A DNA stretch of 52,437 nucleotides from Bacillota bacterium (GCA_021799435.1 JAJZAN010000013.1:1-52437), one strand, 5' to 3'. Shown: positions 8,334 to 17,197, numbered from the stretch's first letter. Program-made: numbers and translations. Notes: a model not told the origin generated them from the sequence alone.

Positions 8334-9154
8334 AAGGCATCCCACTCCTTGTCTGTCACGTGGTAGCTGTGCTCGTCATCAGGAAACGCCCGGGATTGCA
8401 CGTCCGCCTGGTATTGGCGAATCCCTTGGATTACGGCGCCGCGCACATCGGCGAACGGTTTAGCAAACTTGGGATACCGCGAGGAGAGTCCCAGACACTC
8501 GTTAAAGACCAGTACTTGGCCATCGGTTTGGTTTCCAGCCCCAATACCGATGGTGGGGACAGCGACTTGTTCGGTGACATATTGAGCGACTCGGTCGGGG
8601 ATGCCTTCCAAGACGATGGCGCATACGCCGTGATCGGACAGAGCCCGCGCATCATCCACCAACTGCTGGATGCTGTCCTGAGTCTTGGCTTGAACCCGAT
8701 ATCCTCCCATGGTATGGACGCTCTGCGGGGTAAGGCCCAAGTGGCCTACTACGGGGATGTCGTTCTTAATGAGAATGTCGACCGCCGCCATTACCCGCCG
8801 GCCGCCTTCCAGCTTCACCGCGTCGGCCAGCGTCTCCTGCATGAAACGGCCCGCATTTTGGATGGCCCGCTCCTCGGTGGCATAGCTGAGATAGGGCAAG
8901 TCCACCACCATCATGGTGTTCGGAGCGCCGCGCCGCACCATCTGGGCATGGTAGACCATATTGTCCATGGTCACAGGGATGGTGGAGTCGTATCCCATCG
9001 TGGTGGTGCCGACCGAGTCGCCAACCAGGATGACGTCGACGCCGGCTTCTTCTGCCAATCGCGCTTGGGTGTGGTCATAGGCGGTCAACCACACCAGGGG
9101 GGCCTGTCCTTTACCATAGCTTCGAAGTTTTTGCGCGGTCATTCGCTCGCTCAT
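8303..9154 (-). CDS. panB: 3-methyl-2-oxobutanoate hydroxymethyltransferase
   Basis: Transfers a hydroxymethyl group from 5,10-methylenetetrahydrofolate to 2-oxoisovalerate, making ketopantoate. The 283-residue length is typical. The metal- and substrate-binding segments are clear: LTAYDHTQARLAEEAG, ILVGDSVGTTTMGYDST, VVDLPYLSY, a KLEGG segment, and HLGLTPQS in the second half. A strong AGGAGG lies 5 nt before the ATG at 9154. It heads a two-gene panB-panE unit transcribed away from the branched-acid catabolic operon, with which it shares a 173-bp promoter region. The substrate 2-oxoisovalerate comes from valine metabolism. Confidence 0.95.
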   Translation of the reverse strand: MSERMTAQKLRSYGKGQAPLVWLTAYDHTQARLAEEAGVDVILVGDSVGTTTMGYDSTIPVTMDNMVYHAQMVRRGAPNTMMVVDLPYLSYATEERAIQNAGRFMQETLADAVKLEGGRRVMAAVDILIKNDIPVVGHLGLTPQSVHTMGGYRVQAKTQDSIQQLVDDARALSDHGVCAIVLEGIPDRVAQYVTEQVAVPTIGIGAGNQTDGQVLVFNECLGLSSRYPKFAKPFADVRGAVIQGIRQYQADVQSRAFPDDEHSYHVTDKEWDAFWQNDRGRRP

Positions 9155-9327
9155 AAGTGCCTCCTATATGAGTGCGGGGAAGCGTCCCGGGGCAGTTTTC
9201 CCTTGCCTTTCGTTCCTATGGATTAGATGGTAGCATATAACTGCAGAAAAATTGGATCGCCGGGAATAATTCGGTTTCCCGCATCATGTCTTCTGGGAGG
9301 CAAACACCCGGCGTGGAGGGACTTGTC

Positions 9328-10467
9328 TTGAACTTCGATTTGACGCCAGAAGAAACCATGATCCGCCAAACGGTCCGCGATTTCGCGGAAAACGTTGTCG
9401 CACCCGGGGCCAAGGACCGGGATGAAAAGTCCGAGTTCTCCTTTGATCTCATGCATCAAATGGGCGAACTCGGATTTTTTGGCTTGCCCTTCTCCGAGGA
9501 CTGGGGAGGATCAGGCGGGAACACCGTCATGTACGCGTTGGCGGTAGAGGAAATTAGTCGCATTGACGCCTCGCTCGGGCTGGGTTTCGCAGCCCACGTC
9601 TCCCTGGGCTGCTCGCCCCTTTATTGGTTCGGCACGGATGCACAGAAGCGCGAATATCTGGTGAACGCAATCCAGGGGAAGTATCTCGCAGCCTTTGGCC
9701 TAACCGAACCGGGTGCAGGATCGGACGCGGGCGGTACGGAGACGTTTGCCGAACGAACCGATCGGGGCTGGGTCATCTCTGGGGAGAAGTGCTATATCAC
9801 CAATGCAGGGCATGCGGGCTACATAGTTGCGACAGCCCGGACGTCCCGGGAGCACCGCCGCATTTCCGCCTTTATCGTGCCGTCCGGCACCGAGGGGCTC
9901 AGCGTTCGGTGTGCATACAACAAGATGGGGATGCGATCGTCGGAAACGTGTGAGATTCACTTTGACCAGGTCGAAGTGCCCGAGGACTACTTGCTGGGTG
10001 AGGAAGGCAAGGGTCTGCACCAGTTTCTCGATATCCTTGACGGCGGCCGCATTAGTATTGGCGCGTTAGGGGTTGGGGTCGCCCAAGCTGCCTTGGACGC
10101 GTCGATTGAATACGCGACGCAGCGGCGTCAGTTCGGCCGCCCCATTTCCGAGTTCCAAGCCGTGCAGTTTAAAATCGCGGACATGGCTATGGAAGTGGAG
10201 ATGGCTCGCACCATGGTGCTGAAGGCGGCTTGGCTCAAAGATCAGCATCGACCCTATGCCCGGGAGGCGGCGATGGCCAAATTGTTTGCCTCAGAAGCGG
10301 CCATGCGGGCGTCCAACCAGGCAGTGCAAATCTATGGCGGCGCCGGATATATGAAAGATTACCCGGTCGAGCGGTTTATGCGCGACGCCAAGTTGTTGGA
10401 AATTGGGGAGGGCACTTCCGAAATTCAGCGGTTGGTGATTGCGCGTCAGTTGGGATTGGGGCGGTGA
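9328..10467 (+). CDS. acyl-CoA dehydrogenase (short/branched-chain type)
   Basis: FAD enzyme making the alpha,beta double bond in a short or branched acyl-CoA. It is the first gene of a leucine/isovalerate-type catabolic operon. I start at TTG 9328, since GGAGGG lies 7 nt upstream and the 379-residue product then begins at the usual place (NFDLTPEE). Motifs are [36 protein letters not shown], and the C-terminal [17 protein letters not shown]. The Glu in GEGTSEIQ is the catalytic base in the short-chain acyl-CoA dehydrogenase position, unlike human isovaleryl-CoA dehydrogenase, so the exact substrate is open. The stop overlaps the next gene (GTGA). Confidence 0.9.
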   Translation: MNFDLTPEETMIRQTVRDFAENVVAPGAKDRDEKSEFSFDLMHQMGELGFFGLPFSEDWGGSGGNTVMYALAVEEISRIDASLGLGFAAHVSLGCSPLYWFGTDAQKREYLVNAIQGKYLAAFGLTEPGAGSDAGGTETFAERTDRGWVISGEKCYITNAGHAGYIVATARTSREHRRISAFIVPSGTEGLSVRCAYNKMGMRSSETCEIHFDQVEVPEDYLLGEEGKGLHQFLDILDGGRISIGALGVGVAQAALDASIEYATQRRQFGRPISEFQAVQFKIADMAMEVEMARTMVLKAAWLKDQHRPYAREAAMAKLFASEAAMRASNQAVQIYGGAGYMKDYPVERFMRDAKLLEIGEGTSEIQRLVIARQLGLGR

Positions 10468-11129
10468 CGAAGATCGGTGTGCGGGGCCGCGGATTTAACG
10501 AGGCCCCTTGGCCGGCCGCCTGGGAGCAGCGGCTTGCCGGATGGAACCAAGGGCTGGCCTATCGGATGGACTGGCCGCATCAGACGGCGTGCCGGCCGTC
10601 GGGCGACATGGCGCCTCTGGCTTTGGATGACGTCATGCTCGGACATCCAGCCCTGATTGGTCCTAACTACTCGGGGATACTGATGGCCTTCTCCCGGTGG
10701 GCCGTCAACGAGGCTTGGCGGGTCTGGAAGGCTTACGATTTAGGGGACTTGGCAAGTCCCCGATGGCATGTGGCGTGGCTGAATGGTGTCAACCCGGACG
10801 GGGTCCCGGGGTTTCGATCAGGCTGGGGCAGCCGGGGCATCGACGTGATGGATGCAGGATCCAGCCAGGTGCTGTTCCATCCCGCCGTCCTCGGGCCTCT
10901 GGGGCGGGTCGTTCCCACGGGGAAAGGATCAGTGGGGATTCCCTTGTTTGACGGCGTATTGTCATTTAGCGACGGTCTCGAGGCGCGTGTGGATGCGGAT
11001 GGGGTTTGGGTGCGCGGCGCCGCCTTGGCTGACGGGTATTGGCGGTGGGGCCGGATCGAGCCGTGGACAGCCCCGGGGGGCTGGTATCGGCTGTTGTGGC
11101 ATCTCAACATAGAGGGGGTAGAGCTATGA
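10464..11129 (+). CDS. unrecognised 221-aa protein; weak likeness to the end of an AMP-forming acyl-CoA ligase
   Basis: Not assigned to a family with confidence. The GTG overlaps the acyl-CoA dehydrogenase stop, and the TGA overlaps the start of the biotin carrier (ATGA), so it is expressed as part of the operon. It is rich in Trp and Gly. The segment [12 protein letters not shown], followed by [17 protein letters not shown] and GGWYR, resembles the order of motifs in the adenylate-forming ligase family (GSVGxPxxG, GExWVRGxxxxxGYW, GWYRTGD). The ATP-binding loop and the N-terminal lobe are absent. In the comparable yng operon of Bacillus subtilis this place holds an acyl-CoA ligase and a biotin carboxylase, so a shrunken relic or a new adaptor is possible. 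Confidence 0.55.
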   Translation: MTKIGVRGRGFNEAPWPAAWEQRLAGWNQGLAYRMDWPHQTACRPSGDMAPLALDDVMLGHPALIGPNYSGILMAFSRWAVNEAWRVWKAYDLGDLASPRWHVAWLNGVNPDGVPGFRSGWGSRGIDVMDAGSSQVLFHPAVLGPLGRVVPTGKGSVGIPLFDGVLSFSDGLEARVDADGVWVRGAALADGYWRWGRIEPWTAPGGWYRLLWHLNIEGVEL

Positions 11130-11338
11130 CGGCGGTTGTCGCTAGTCTGGCAGGCACAGTATTCAAAATCTTAGTGAAACCGGGCGACCAGGTGGAAGTT
11201 GGGCAGGAAGTGGTCATTATGGAGTCCATGAAAATGGAAATCCCTATCGAGGCTGAGCAAGCAGGCATCGTTCATGAGGTGCCAGTCAAGGAAGGGGACT
11301 TCGTCAACGACGGGGACCCGCTCGTGATTCTAGCCTAA
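11126..11338 (+). CDS. biotin carboxyl carrier protein (biotin/lipoyl attachment domain)
   Basis: A free-standing 70-residue biotinyl domain. The biotin-accepting Lys is K36 in the motif MESMKME. The flanking hammerhead pattern is standard: KPGDQVEVGQ before it, and GIVHEV, VKEGDFV and GDPLVILA after it. It carries carboxybiotin to the carboxyltransferase coded next. The ATG overlaps the stop of the unknown 221-aa gene. In Bacillus this small carrier is followed by a biotin carboxylase gene; here that gene is missing, so the carboxylase must be supplied from elsewhere, for example an AccC or a stand-alone subunit outside the window. Confidence 0.92.
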   Translation: MTAVVASLAGTVFKILVKPGDQVEVGQEVVIMESMKMEIPIEAEQAGIVHEVPVKEGDFVNDGDPLVILA

Positions 11339-11351
11339 GGAGCGAGATGCT

Positions 11352-12869
11352 GTGAAAGCCGATGATCTGAAGGAACTGCGGGATCGCGTATCCCTGGGAG
11401 GACCGGAAAAATATCGCAAACGGCTTCCCGACGTGGGAAAACTGGAGGTTCGGGAGCGCATCGGGCGGCTCTTGGATCCCGGCTGGGTGGAGGACGGCCT
11501 GCTGGCCAATAACCGCGACCCGGAATTGGCGGCCGATGGGGTTGTCACTGTCACGGGCCGCATTAATGGCCGGACGGTGGTGGTGATGGCTAACGACCCG
11601 ACCGTTAAAGCGGGATCGTGGGGTTTCCGGACCGTCGAGAAGATTCTCCGCATTCAGGAGAAGGCCTTGGATTTAAATTGTCCCATTTTCTATTTGGTGG
11701 ACTCGGCCGGGGCCCGCATTACGGATCAAGTGGAGATGTTTCCTGGACGGCGGGGGGCAGGCCGCATATTCTACAACCAGATTAAGCTTTCGGGCCGGGT
11801 TCCGCAGATTTGTCTCTTGTTTGGCCCGTCGGCGGCCGGCGGTGCCTATATTCCAGCGTTCACCGACATTGTCATCATGGTCGAGAACAACGCCTCGATG
11901 TACTTGGGTTCGCCCCGCATGGCGGAGATGGTGATTGGCGAGAAGGTGACCCTGGAGGAGATGGGCGGCGCCCGCATGCACTGTACCGTGAGTGGGGTGG
12001 GCGATCTGTTGGCCTCGTCGGAAGAAGAAGCGCTTCTATGGGGCCGCCAGTACTTCTCCTACATGCCGCAGAACTTTGAGTCAAAGCCCCCTCGAATGGA
12101 GCTTGCGGCCCCCGTCTCCGAGGAGTGGGATCGAGTGGTGCCGGAGAATCAGAACGTGCCGTTTGATATGAACCGCGTGATTGAGCGGATTGTCGATGCC
12201 GATAGCTGGTTCCCCATCAAGCCCTTGTTTGCCCCGGAGATTCTGACCGGCTTGGCCCGTATCGAGGGGCGTCCTGTCGGGATTGTCGCTAATCAGTCGA
12301 AGGTGAAGGGCGGGGTGCTGTTTGTGGACAGCGCCGACAAGGCCGCGCGGTTTATCAATCTTTGCGATGCCTTCAATATTCCGCTGGTCTTTTTGGCGGA
12401 TGTCCCGGGCTTTATGATTGGCACCAAAGTGGAACGCGAAGGGATTATCCGTCACGGCGCCAAGCTTATCGCGGCGGTATCCGAAGCGACAGTGCCTAAA
12501 ATCAGCGTTATTGTGCGGAAAGCCTATGGCGCGGGGTTGTATGCTATGGCTGGTCCGGCTTTCGGATCGGACGTGACGATGGCTTTGCCCACCGCTCAGA
12601 TTGCCGTCATGGGGCCGGAAGCGGCGGTTAACGCGGTCTACTTTAACCGCATCCAGGAGTTGGAAGGCGACGAGCGGCGCGCGTTTGTCCAAGAAAAGCA
12701 GCAGGAATACCGGGAAGATATTGATATCGGGCGGCTAGCCGCAGAATTAATCGTCGATGAGGTGATTCTCCCTGAACACCTAAGAGGGGAATTGGCTCAG
12801 CGCCTAGCGCTGTATGAAAACAAGAACCGGGAATTCAGCCGCAGGCGGCACCCGGTCACGCCGGTCTAA
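11352..12869 (+). CDS. acyl-CoA carboxylase carboxyltransferase subunit (methylcrotonyl/propionyl type)
   Basis: Beta subunit, 505 residues, which moves the carboxyl group from biotin to an acyl-CoA. Context points to 3-methylcrotonyl-CoA, an intermediate of leucine breakdown; propionyl-CoA is the main alternative. Two crotonase-like halves are visible. The N-terminal half has NDPTVKAGSWG, YLVDSAGARI and GPSAAGGAYIPA. The C-terminal half has GIVANQSKVKGGV, LVFLADVPGFMIG and RKAYGAGLYAMAG. The GTG start lies 8 nt after AAGGAG, just past the biotin-carrier stop. The tail has the expected AAELIVDEVI segment. Confidence 0.9.
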   Translation: MKADDLKELRDRVSLGGPEKYRKRLPDVGKLEVRERIGRLLDPGWVEDGLLANNRDPELAADGVVTVTGRINGRTVVVMANDPTVKAGSWGFRTVEKILRIQEKALDLNCPIFYLVDSAGARITDQVEMFPGRRGAGRIFYNQIKLSGRVPQICLLFGPSAAGGAYIPAFTDIVIMVENNASMYLGSPRMAEMVIGEKVTLEEMGGARMHCTVSGVGDLLASSEEEALLWGRQYFSYMPQNFESKPPRMELAAPVSEEWDRVVPENQNVPFDMNRVIERIVDADSWFPIKPLFAPEILTGLARIEGRPVGIVANQSKVKGGVLFVDSADKAARFINLCDAFNIPLVFLADVPGFMIGTKVEREGIIRHGAKLIAAVSEATVPKISVIVRKAYGAGLYAMAGPAFGSDVTMALPTAQIAVMGPEAAVNAVYFNRIQELEGDERRAFVQEKQQEYREDIDIGRLAAELIVDEVILPEHLRGELAQRLALYENKNREFSRRRHPVTPV

Positions 12870-12883
12870 AGGAGGTTATGGGG

Positions 12884-13828
12884 ATGCTGGAACGGACAGA
12901 CTTGCCGGAACGAGTGGATATCAAAGATGTGTCGCCTCGTGATGGTCTGCAGGCTGAACCTAAGGTGCTGAGCATCGATGAGCGCGTTAGGCTGGTCGAC
13001 AGCCTCACCGCGGTGGGAGTGCCGCATATTGAGGTGACGTCCTTTGTGAGTCCTAAATGGCTTCCGCAGATGGCAGGGGCAGAAGAAGTGATGTCGCGCA
13101 TCGAACGGAAGCCAGGGGTCACCTATGCCGTACTGGTCCCCAATCCCAAGGGGGCGGAGCGGGCGCTCAGCACCCAGCCGGACGAACTGACAGTGTTTGT
13201 GTCCGCCAGTGAAACGCATAATTATAAGAATGTGCACCGTTCCATCTCCGAATCGCTGGCGGGCTTTCACCGCATTGGCGAAATGGCTCGCGGCGAGGGG
13301 GTCCCAGTCACCGCGGTGATTGTGACCTCTTTCGGTTGCCCTTATGAAGGACGGGTGCCGGTCAATGCGGTCTTGGACCTCGCCGTGCGGCTGGAGAGCA
13401 TGGGCATCGCCGACATCACTTTGGGCGATACCGTGGGGGTGGCCAATCCCTTGCAGGTGGCGGAGATGGTGCATGCTTTCGCCATGAACGCGCCTACTAT
13501 TCGCTTGGGACTTCATTTTCATGACAACCGCGGCACTGCACTGGCCAACCTGTTAGCCGGGGTTATCAGCGGATGTACGCGGTTTGAAACCGCATTGGGA
13601 GGCATAGGCGGATCACCCTTTTCCCCGGGCGCGGGCGGCAACTTGGCCACCGAAGACGCGGTGTATTGCTTGCAGGAAATGGGGGTCAAGACCGGCATTG
13701 ATTTGGATCGACTCTTGGGCGTCACCAAAAGGCTCGAAGGGGCCATTGGGCACAACGTGCCATCTCGCCTCTACAAGGCCGGCGGCCGCATGGTCCCAGT
13801 AGGCATCGAGGGAACCTTTAATGAGTAA
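12884..13828 (+). CDS. hydroxymethylglutaryl-CoA lyase-like protein with Ser in place of the usual Cys
   Basis: DRE-TIM metallolyase, expected to cleave 3-hydroxy-3-methylglutaryl-CoA to acetoacetate and acetyl-CoA, the last step of leucine catabolism. The N-terminal DVSPRDGLQ carries the metal/catalytic Arg-Asp. HFHDNRG supplies the two metal His residues. The C-terminal loop reads GGIGGSPFSPGAGGN, whereas HMG-CoA lyases normally have GGCP with a catalytic Cys. Here that residue is Ser, so activity or substrate may differ. I choose the second of two close ATGs because AAAGGAGG then lies 8 nt upstream. The product is about 314 residues. The end overlaps the crotonase start. Confidence 0.8.
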   Translation: MLERTDLPERVDIKDVSPRDGLQAEPKVLSIDERVRLVDSLTAVGVPHIEVTSFVSPKWLPQMAGAEEVMSRIERKPGVTYAVLVPNPKGAERALSTQPDELTVFVSASETHNYKNVHRSISESLAGFHRIGEMARGEGVPVTAVIVTSFGCPYEGRVPVNAVLDLAVRLESMGIADITLGDTVGVANPLQVAEMVHAFAMNAPTIRLGLHFHDNRGTALANLLAGVISGCTRFETALGGIGGSPFSPGAGGNLATEDAVYCLQEMGVKTGIDLDRLLGVTKRLEGAIGHNVPSRLYKAGGRMVPVGIEGTFNE

Positions 13829-14612
13829 CCTTCAAGTCCAGATGGGCAGCACCAGCGTTGTGGCCATCAACCGCCCAGACGTTCGCAATGCCCTCAATAC
13901 AGAAACGATCAATGAACTGATTGATGCCTTGCAGGCGATGGCGCAGAGTCCCGAGGTCGAGGTGATTATCTTGACCGGAACTGGCGACAAGGCGTTTTGT
14001 GCCGGGGCCGATTTGGCTGAGGTGCAGCGGTTGGCTTCTGTCGATGCAGTACGGGGCTATTTTGGCAACATGGCGCGTCTGATTCACACGCTTCAGCATC
14101 TGCCGCAACCCGTGATTGGCGCGGCTTTTGGGTATACCTTGGCGGGCGGCATGGGGCTCGCAGCTGGGGTGGATCTGCTGATTGCGGCAGATGACACGCG
14201 GTTTGGACTGCCCGAGGTTAAGGTGGGACTTTATCCGATGGTGGTGACCGCTCCGATTGCCCGCTTGATTGGCGCGCGGCGTGCCTTGGAACTGGGACTC
14301 ACCGGCCGCATGATTGATGCCGCGACTGCTGAGGCGTGGGGGTTTGTCAATCATGTTGTGCCGAAGGCGGACTTGATGGCGGAGGCCCACAAGCTGGCGA
14401 ATGAAATAAAGAGCGGCAGTTCAGTCATTGCCCGACTGGGCAAGGAAGGCTGGCGGCTGTCTCAAGACCTGGGGATGGATGATGCCATGGAGGCCTTAAA
14501 GAGTCTCGTATCGCTGGTGGCGTTATCTGAGGACTCTCATGAGGGCGTTACGGCGTTTACGGAGAAGCGGGCGCCGCAATGGCCATCCAAGAAAGGATCA
14601 ATAGATGCCTGA
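13821..14612 (+). CDS. enoyl-CoA hydratase/isomerase (probable methylglutaconyl-CoA hydratase)
   Basis: Crotonase-fold enzyme of 263 residues. In this operon it most likely hydrates 3-methylglutaconyl-CoA to HMG-CoA, between the carboxylase and the lyase. The oxyanion-hole segment AFCAGADL lies near residue 57. The second one, GYTLAGGMGLAAGVD, lies near residue 100 and is followed by RFGLPEVKVGLYP, where the catalytic-region Glu sits. The ATG overlaps the last codons of the lyase gene by 8 bp, and the TGA shares its last base with the ATG of the following ABC ATPase. Confidence 0.9.
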   Translation: MSNLQVQMGSTSVVAINRPDVRNALNTETINELIDALQAMAQSPEVEVIILTGTGDKAFCAGADLAEVQRLASVDAVRGYFGNMARLIHTLQHLPQPVIGAAFGYTLAGGMGLAAGVDLLIAADDTRFGLPEVKVGLYPMVVTAPIARLIGARRALELGLTGRMIDAATAEAWGFVNHVVPKADLMAEAHKLANEIKSGSSVIARLGKEGWRLSQDLGMDDAMEALKSLVSLVALSEDSHEGVTAFTEKRAPQWPSKKGSIDA

Positions 14613-15505
14613 TGGCGGTCATTGAATTTGATCAGGTCTTCAAGGTGTTCGGAACCAAAGAGGCTGTGCAGGATGTCACATTCCGGCTGGAGGCGGGCCA
14701 GGCGGTGGCCTTGTTGGGACCCAACGGGGCGGGCAAGACGACCAGCATTCAGATGATGCTGGGGTTGTTGAAACCCACCCGAGGCCGGGTGGAACTGTTT
14801 TCCCACGACCCTGCCGACCCCGCCAGCCATGATCGCATTGGTGTGGTTCTGCAAAATGTCAGCGTGCCGGAACGGCTTAAGGTGAAAGAATGTCTGAACT
14901 TGTTCCGCGGCTTTTACGCGCGTCCTAAGTCCCTGGATGAATTGCTGGATTTAGGTGGATTGGCCGAAGATGCGGACGCCATGGCCCACGCGTTGTCCGG
15001 AGGCAAGACCCGGCGTCTGCAGTTTGCCTTGGCCATGGCCGGAAATCCCGATGTGCTCTTCATGGATGAGCCAACGGTGGGGATGGACGTGACGTCCAAA
15101 CGCCATTTTTGGGATGCCCTGCGGGGATTCGTGAGTGCGGGCAAGACCTTGGTGCTGACGACGCACGATTTGCAGGAAGCCGACCTCATGACCGACCGGA
15201 TTCTCGTCATGAATCATGGCCGGATTATCGCTGATGCACCGCCAGAAGAGATTAAAATGCAGTTTGGCGGGCGGCAGGTGAAATTCTCGAGCGGAGAAAC
15301 GGGACTTGCAGAGAACATGAAGGGCTGGCCTGGGGTGTTGGATATACAGGTCGCTGGGAGGCAGTTGGCGGTATTGACGCAGGACTCCGACGCGCTCTTA
15401 AAACGCTTGTTCCTGGATGGTCATGACATTCGGGACGTGGAGGTTGGCGGCGGAGGGCTGGAAGAGGCGTTCGTGCGCTTGACCCGGGAGGATACACCCG
15501 TATGA
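14612..15505 (+). CDS. ABC transporter ATP-binding protein
   Basis: ATPase of an ABC-2 type exporter, 297 residues from the ATG at 14612. Motifs are Walker A GPNGAGKTT near residue 38, the Q-loop VVLQN, the signature LSGGKTRRLQFALAM, Walker B DVLFMDEPTVGMD, and the switch His in LTTHD. A regulatory tail of about 90 residues follows. It overlaps the crotonase stop by one base and the permease start by four, so the exporter pair is translationally tied to the catabolic operon. That is unusual, and suggests export of a metabolite or detoxification during branched-acid use. The substrate is unknown. Confidence 0.9.
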   Translation: MAVIEFDQVFKVFGTKEAVQDVTFRLEAGQAVALLGPNGAGKTTSIQMMLGLLKPTRGRVELFSHDPADPASHDRIGVVLQNVSVPERLKVKECLNLFRGFYARPKSLDELLDLGGLAEDADAMAHALSGGKTRRLQFALAMAGNPDVLFMDEPTVGMDVTSKRHFWDALRGFVSAGKTLVLTTHDLQEADLMTDRILVMNHGRIIADAPPEEIKMQFGGRQVKFSSGETGLAENMKGWPGVLDIQVAGRQLAVLTQDSDALLKRLFLDGHDIRDVEVGGGGLEEAFVRLTREDTPV

Positions 15506-16245
15506 GAGCATTGTGGTCCCAATGGAAAGCAGATTTGCTGAGAACTGTGCGCGATCGCCGGTTCTTCGTGTTTACACTGATTATGCCGATTGGCTTCTAT
15601 TTAATCTTTATCCATGAGCAGCGGGGCGCACTTCATATTGCCGGCACCTTTTGGAGTGCCTATTTTATGGTCTCAATGGCCAGCTTTGGTGTGGTTGGAG
15701 CATCTGTCAACACGCTGGGGGTGCGGTTGGCCACCGAACGCAAGAGCGGCTGGGTGAGGTGGCTTAGAACCACTCCTTTATCGTCAGCGGGCTACGCCTT
15801 GAGCAAGATTTTCACCCAACTGGTGTTGTCGCTGCTCATTGTGGTCGTGGTGTTTTTGGTAGCTGGATTGGACCAGCATGTTTCGCTTAGTGCTGCTAAA
15901 TGGATTGAGATTGTGCTTTGGATTTGGATTGGCTCAGTGCCGTTTGCCGCCCTCGGGGTGTTGATTGGTTTAGCGGGCAATGCTGCGCAAGTGCTGGGCA
16001 CATTGGTGTATTTGGCGTTGTCGATGTTGGGAGGCCTGTGGACACCGATCCAAGTGCTGCCCAAGACCATGCAGGACATTGCCCGTGTGATGCCCACCTA
16101 CCGTTATGCCCATCCGGCTTGGGGCCTGTTGGCGAATCGCAGCATCCAGTGGTCGGACGTGCTAATCCTGTTGGCTTATACCGTGGTTTTTGTAGCATTG
16201 GCGGCCTTCATTCAGCGCCGCATGGAGGCTAAACCGGAAGCATAA
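15502..16245 (+). CDS. ABC-2 type transporter permease
   Basis: Integral membrane half of the exporter, 247 residues with six hydrophobic segments. It has the ABC-2 layout: a basic N-terminus (LLRTVRDRRFF), an ERKSGWVRWLRTTPLS amphipathic segment after helix 2, and the conserved late segment MLGGLWTPIQVLPKTMQDIARVMPTY cut by a typical P-x-x-x-P turn. The ATG lies within the stop of the ATPase gene (ATGA). A GC-rich hairpin 16 bp after the stop probably ends the transcript. Confidence 0.88.
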   Translation: MRALWSQWKADLLRTVRDRRFFVFTLIMPIGFYLIFIHEQRGALHIAGTFWSAYFMVSMASFGVVGASVNTLGVRLATERKSGWVRWLRTTPLSSAGYALSKIFTQLVLSLLIVVVVFLVAGLDQHVSLSAAKWIEIVLWIWIGSVPFAALGVLIGLAGNAAQVLGTLVYLALSMLGGLWTPIQVLPKTMQDIARVMPTYRYAHPAWGLLANRSIQWSDVLILLAYTVVFVALAAFIQRRMEAKPEA

Positions 16246-16260
16246 CCTTGAAAGAGAAAG

Positions 16261-16282
16261 AGGGCGGCCCGTGGGCCGCCCT
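16261..16282. terminator. GC-rich hairpin between convergent operons
   Basis: Perfect arms AGGGCGGCCC / GGGCCGCCCT with a two-base centre lie between the ABC permease and the end of the acid protease gene. On the minus strand the stem is followed by CTTTCTCTTT, and on the plus strand by a short TTCGT. It probably works mainly for the protease transcript and partly for the exporter operon. Confidence 0.7.
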
Positions 16283-16297
16283 TCGTCATTGATGTGG

Positions 16298-17095
16298 CTA
16301 TGACTGTGGCGCAGCAGGTGCTGTCGAGCCATAGGCCACGTTGAAGCCGTCTGTATCCGAGTCGGGATTCGAGGGAGTGGAGACCTGTTTATTGTGCTGA
16401 ATCATCACGCCGCCGTCGCTGCTGGTAAAGCCGGGATTAGTGCCGTTGACGGTGCCGGGATCGAACGTGGTTTGGCCATAATGAGCCAGGGTGGCCACGC
16501 GCCCGCCGACAGTCGGAGCTTCCATAATCCACTCGGCCGACTGGGCAGGCCCGCTGTAGGCCTGCGTGGTGGTAAAGCTCTGGCCCGTGGTGTTGTCGTT
16601 TAGGGTGATGGTCCAGGTCCCATTGTTGTTATTGACGATGCTGGCCGACATATGATCGCCGGGATGGATGGTCATGCTGGAGATGGGCGTTTCGGCAGCC
16701 GGCAGAATTTCCCACCACGCTGAGTAGCTGGTGGATCCGTTGGACGATGCATCTTGCTCTGTGCCAGTCTGGATGAGGTCACTGTTGTTGAATCCGTCGA
16801 TTCCAATCCAGCAGGATGAGTATTCTGTGCCACGGGGGGAACTCACGGTCGGAACCACCCACGATCCAGTGATGGAGTTATAGGTGGAGCCAGTCACCGC
16901 GTAGCCGGACCAGTTGCTTGAGGACCATCCATAGCTTCCGGTAGGGGCAGAGGACTTGGCGCGGATGCGCGGGGCGTTGACAATATGGCTGGCGAACTGT
17001 GGTTGAGCCGACGCGGTAGGTGCAGCGCCCATGGCGGGTGCGGCTCCCAGCAGGAGCGCGATTCCAGCGGGGACGGTCAGTGTCCAGAGTTTCAT
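16298..17095 (-). CDS. secreted G1 family (eqolisin) acid glutamic peptidase
   Basis: Extracellular pepstatin-insensitive acid protease of 265 residues. A signal peptide covers about residues 1-24 (hydrophobic GIALLLGAAPAMGAA), followed by a short propeptide-like stretch. The mature domain opens with NWSGYAVTG. The catalytic Gln is Q109 in DLIQTGTE and the catalytic Glu is E192 in AEWIMEAP. SCWIGIDG and YSAWWEILP also match the family. I use the ATG at 17095, preceded by GGGAGG, because the signal peptide begins there. Eqolisins are best known from fungi; a bacterial copy fits an acidophile that digests protein at low pH. It lies just downstream of a regulator and small peptide, so peptide-controlled expression is likely. 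Confidence 0.85.
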   Translation of the reverse strand: MKLWTLTVPAGIALLLGAAPAMGAAPTASAQPQFASHIVNAPRIRAKSSAPTGSYGWSSSNWSGYAVTGSTYNSITGSWVVPTVSSPRGTEYSSCWIGIDGFNNSDLIQTGTEQDASSNGSTSYSAWWEILPAAETPISSMTIHPGDHMSASIVNNNNGTWTITLNDNTTGQSFTTTQAYSGPAQSAEWIMEAPTVGGRVATLAHYGQTTFDPGTVNGTNPGFTSSDGGVMIQHNKQVSTPSNPDSDTDGFNVAYGSTAPAAPQS

Positions 17096-17179
17096 CGTAG
17101 TAACCTCCCTTGAATGTGATGGGTGCATCGCGATACCTTGACAAAATTCGAGCGGATCCGATGACATTCCTTTCCAGAG

Positions 17180-17197
17180 ATGGAATAACTTTTCCAT
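17180..17197. promoter_or_regulatory. inverted repeat upstream of the acid protease gene
   Basis: ATGGAA-taactt-TTCCAT is a perfect 6-bp inverted repeat about 85-100 bp before the protease ATG, in the gap that follows the small peptide gene. It is placed as an operator for a dimeric regulator such as the XRE-TPR protein coded just upstream. It resembles but does not match the Bacillus PlcR box. Confidence 0.4.
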
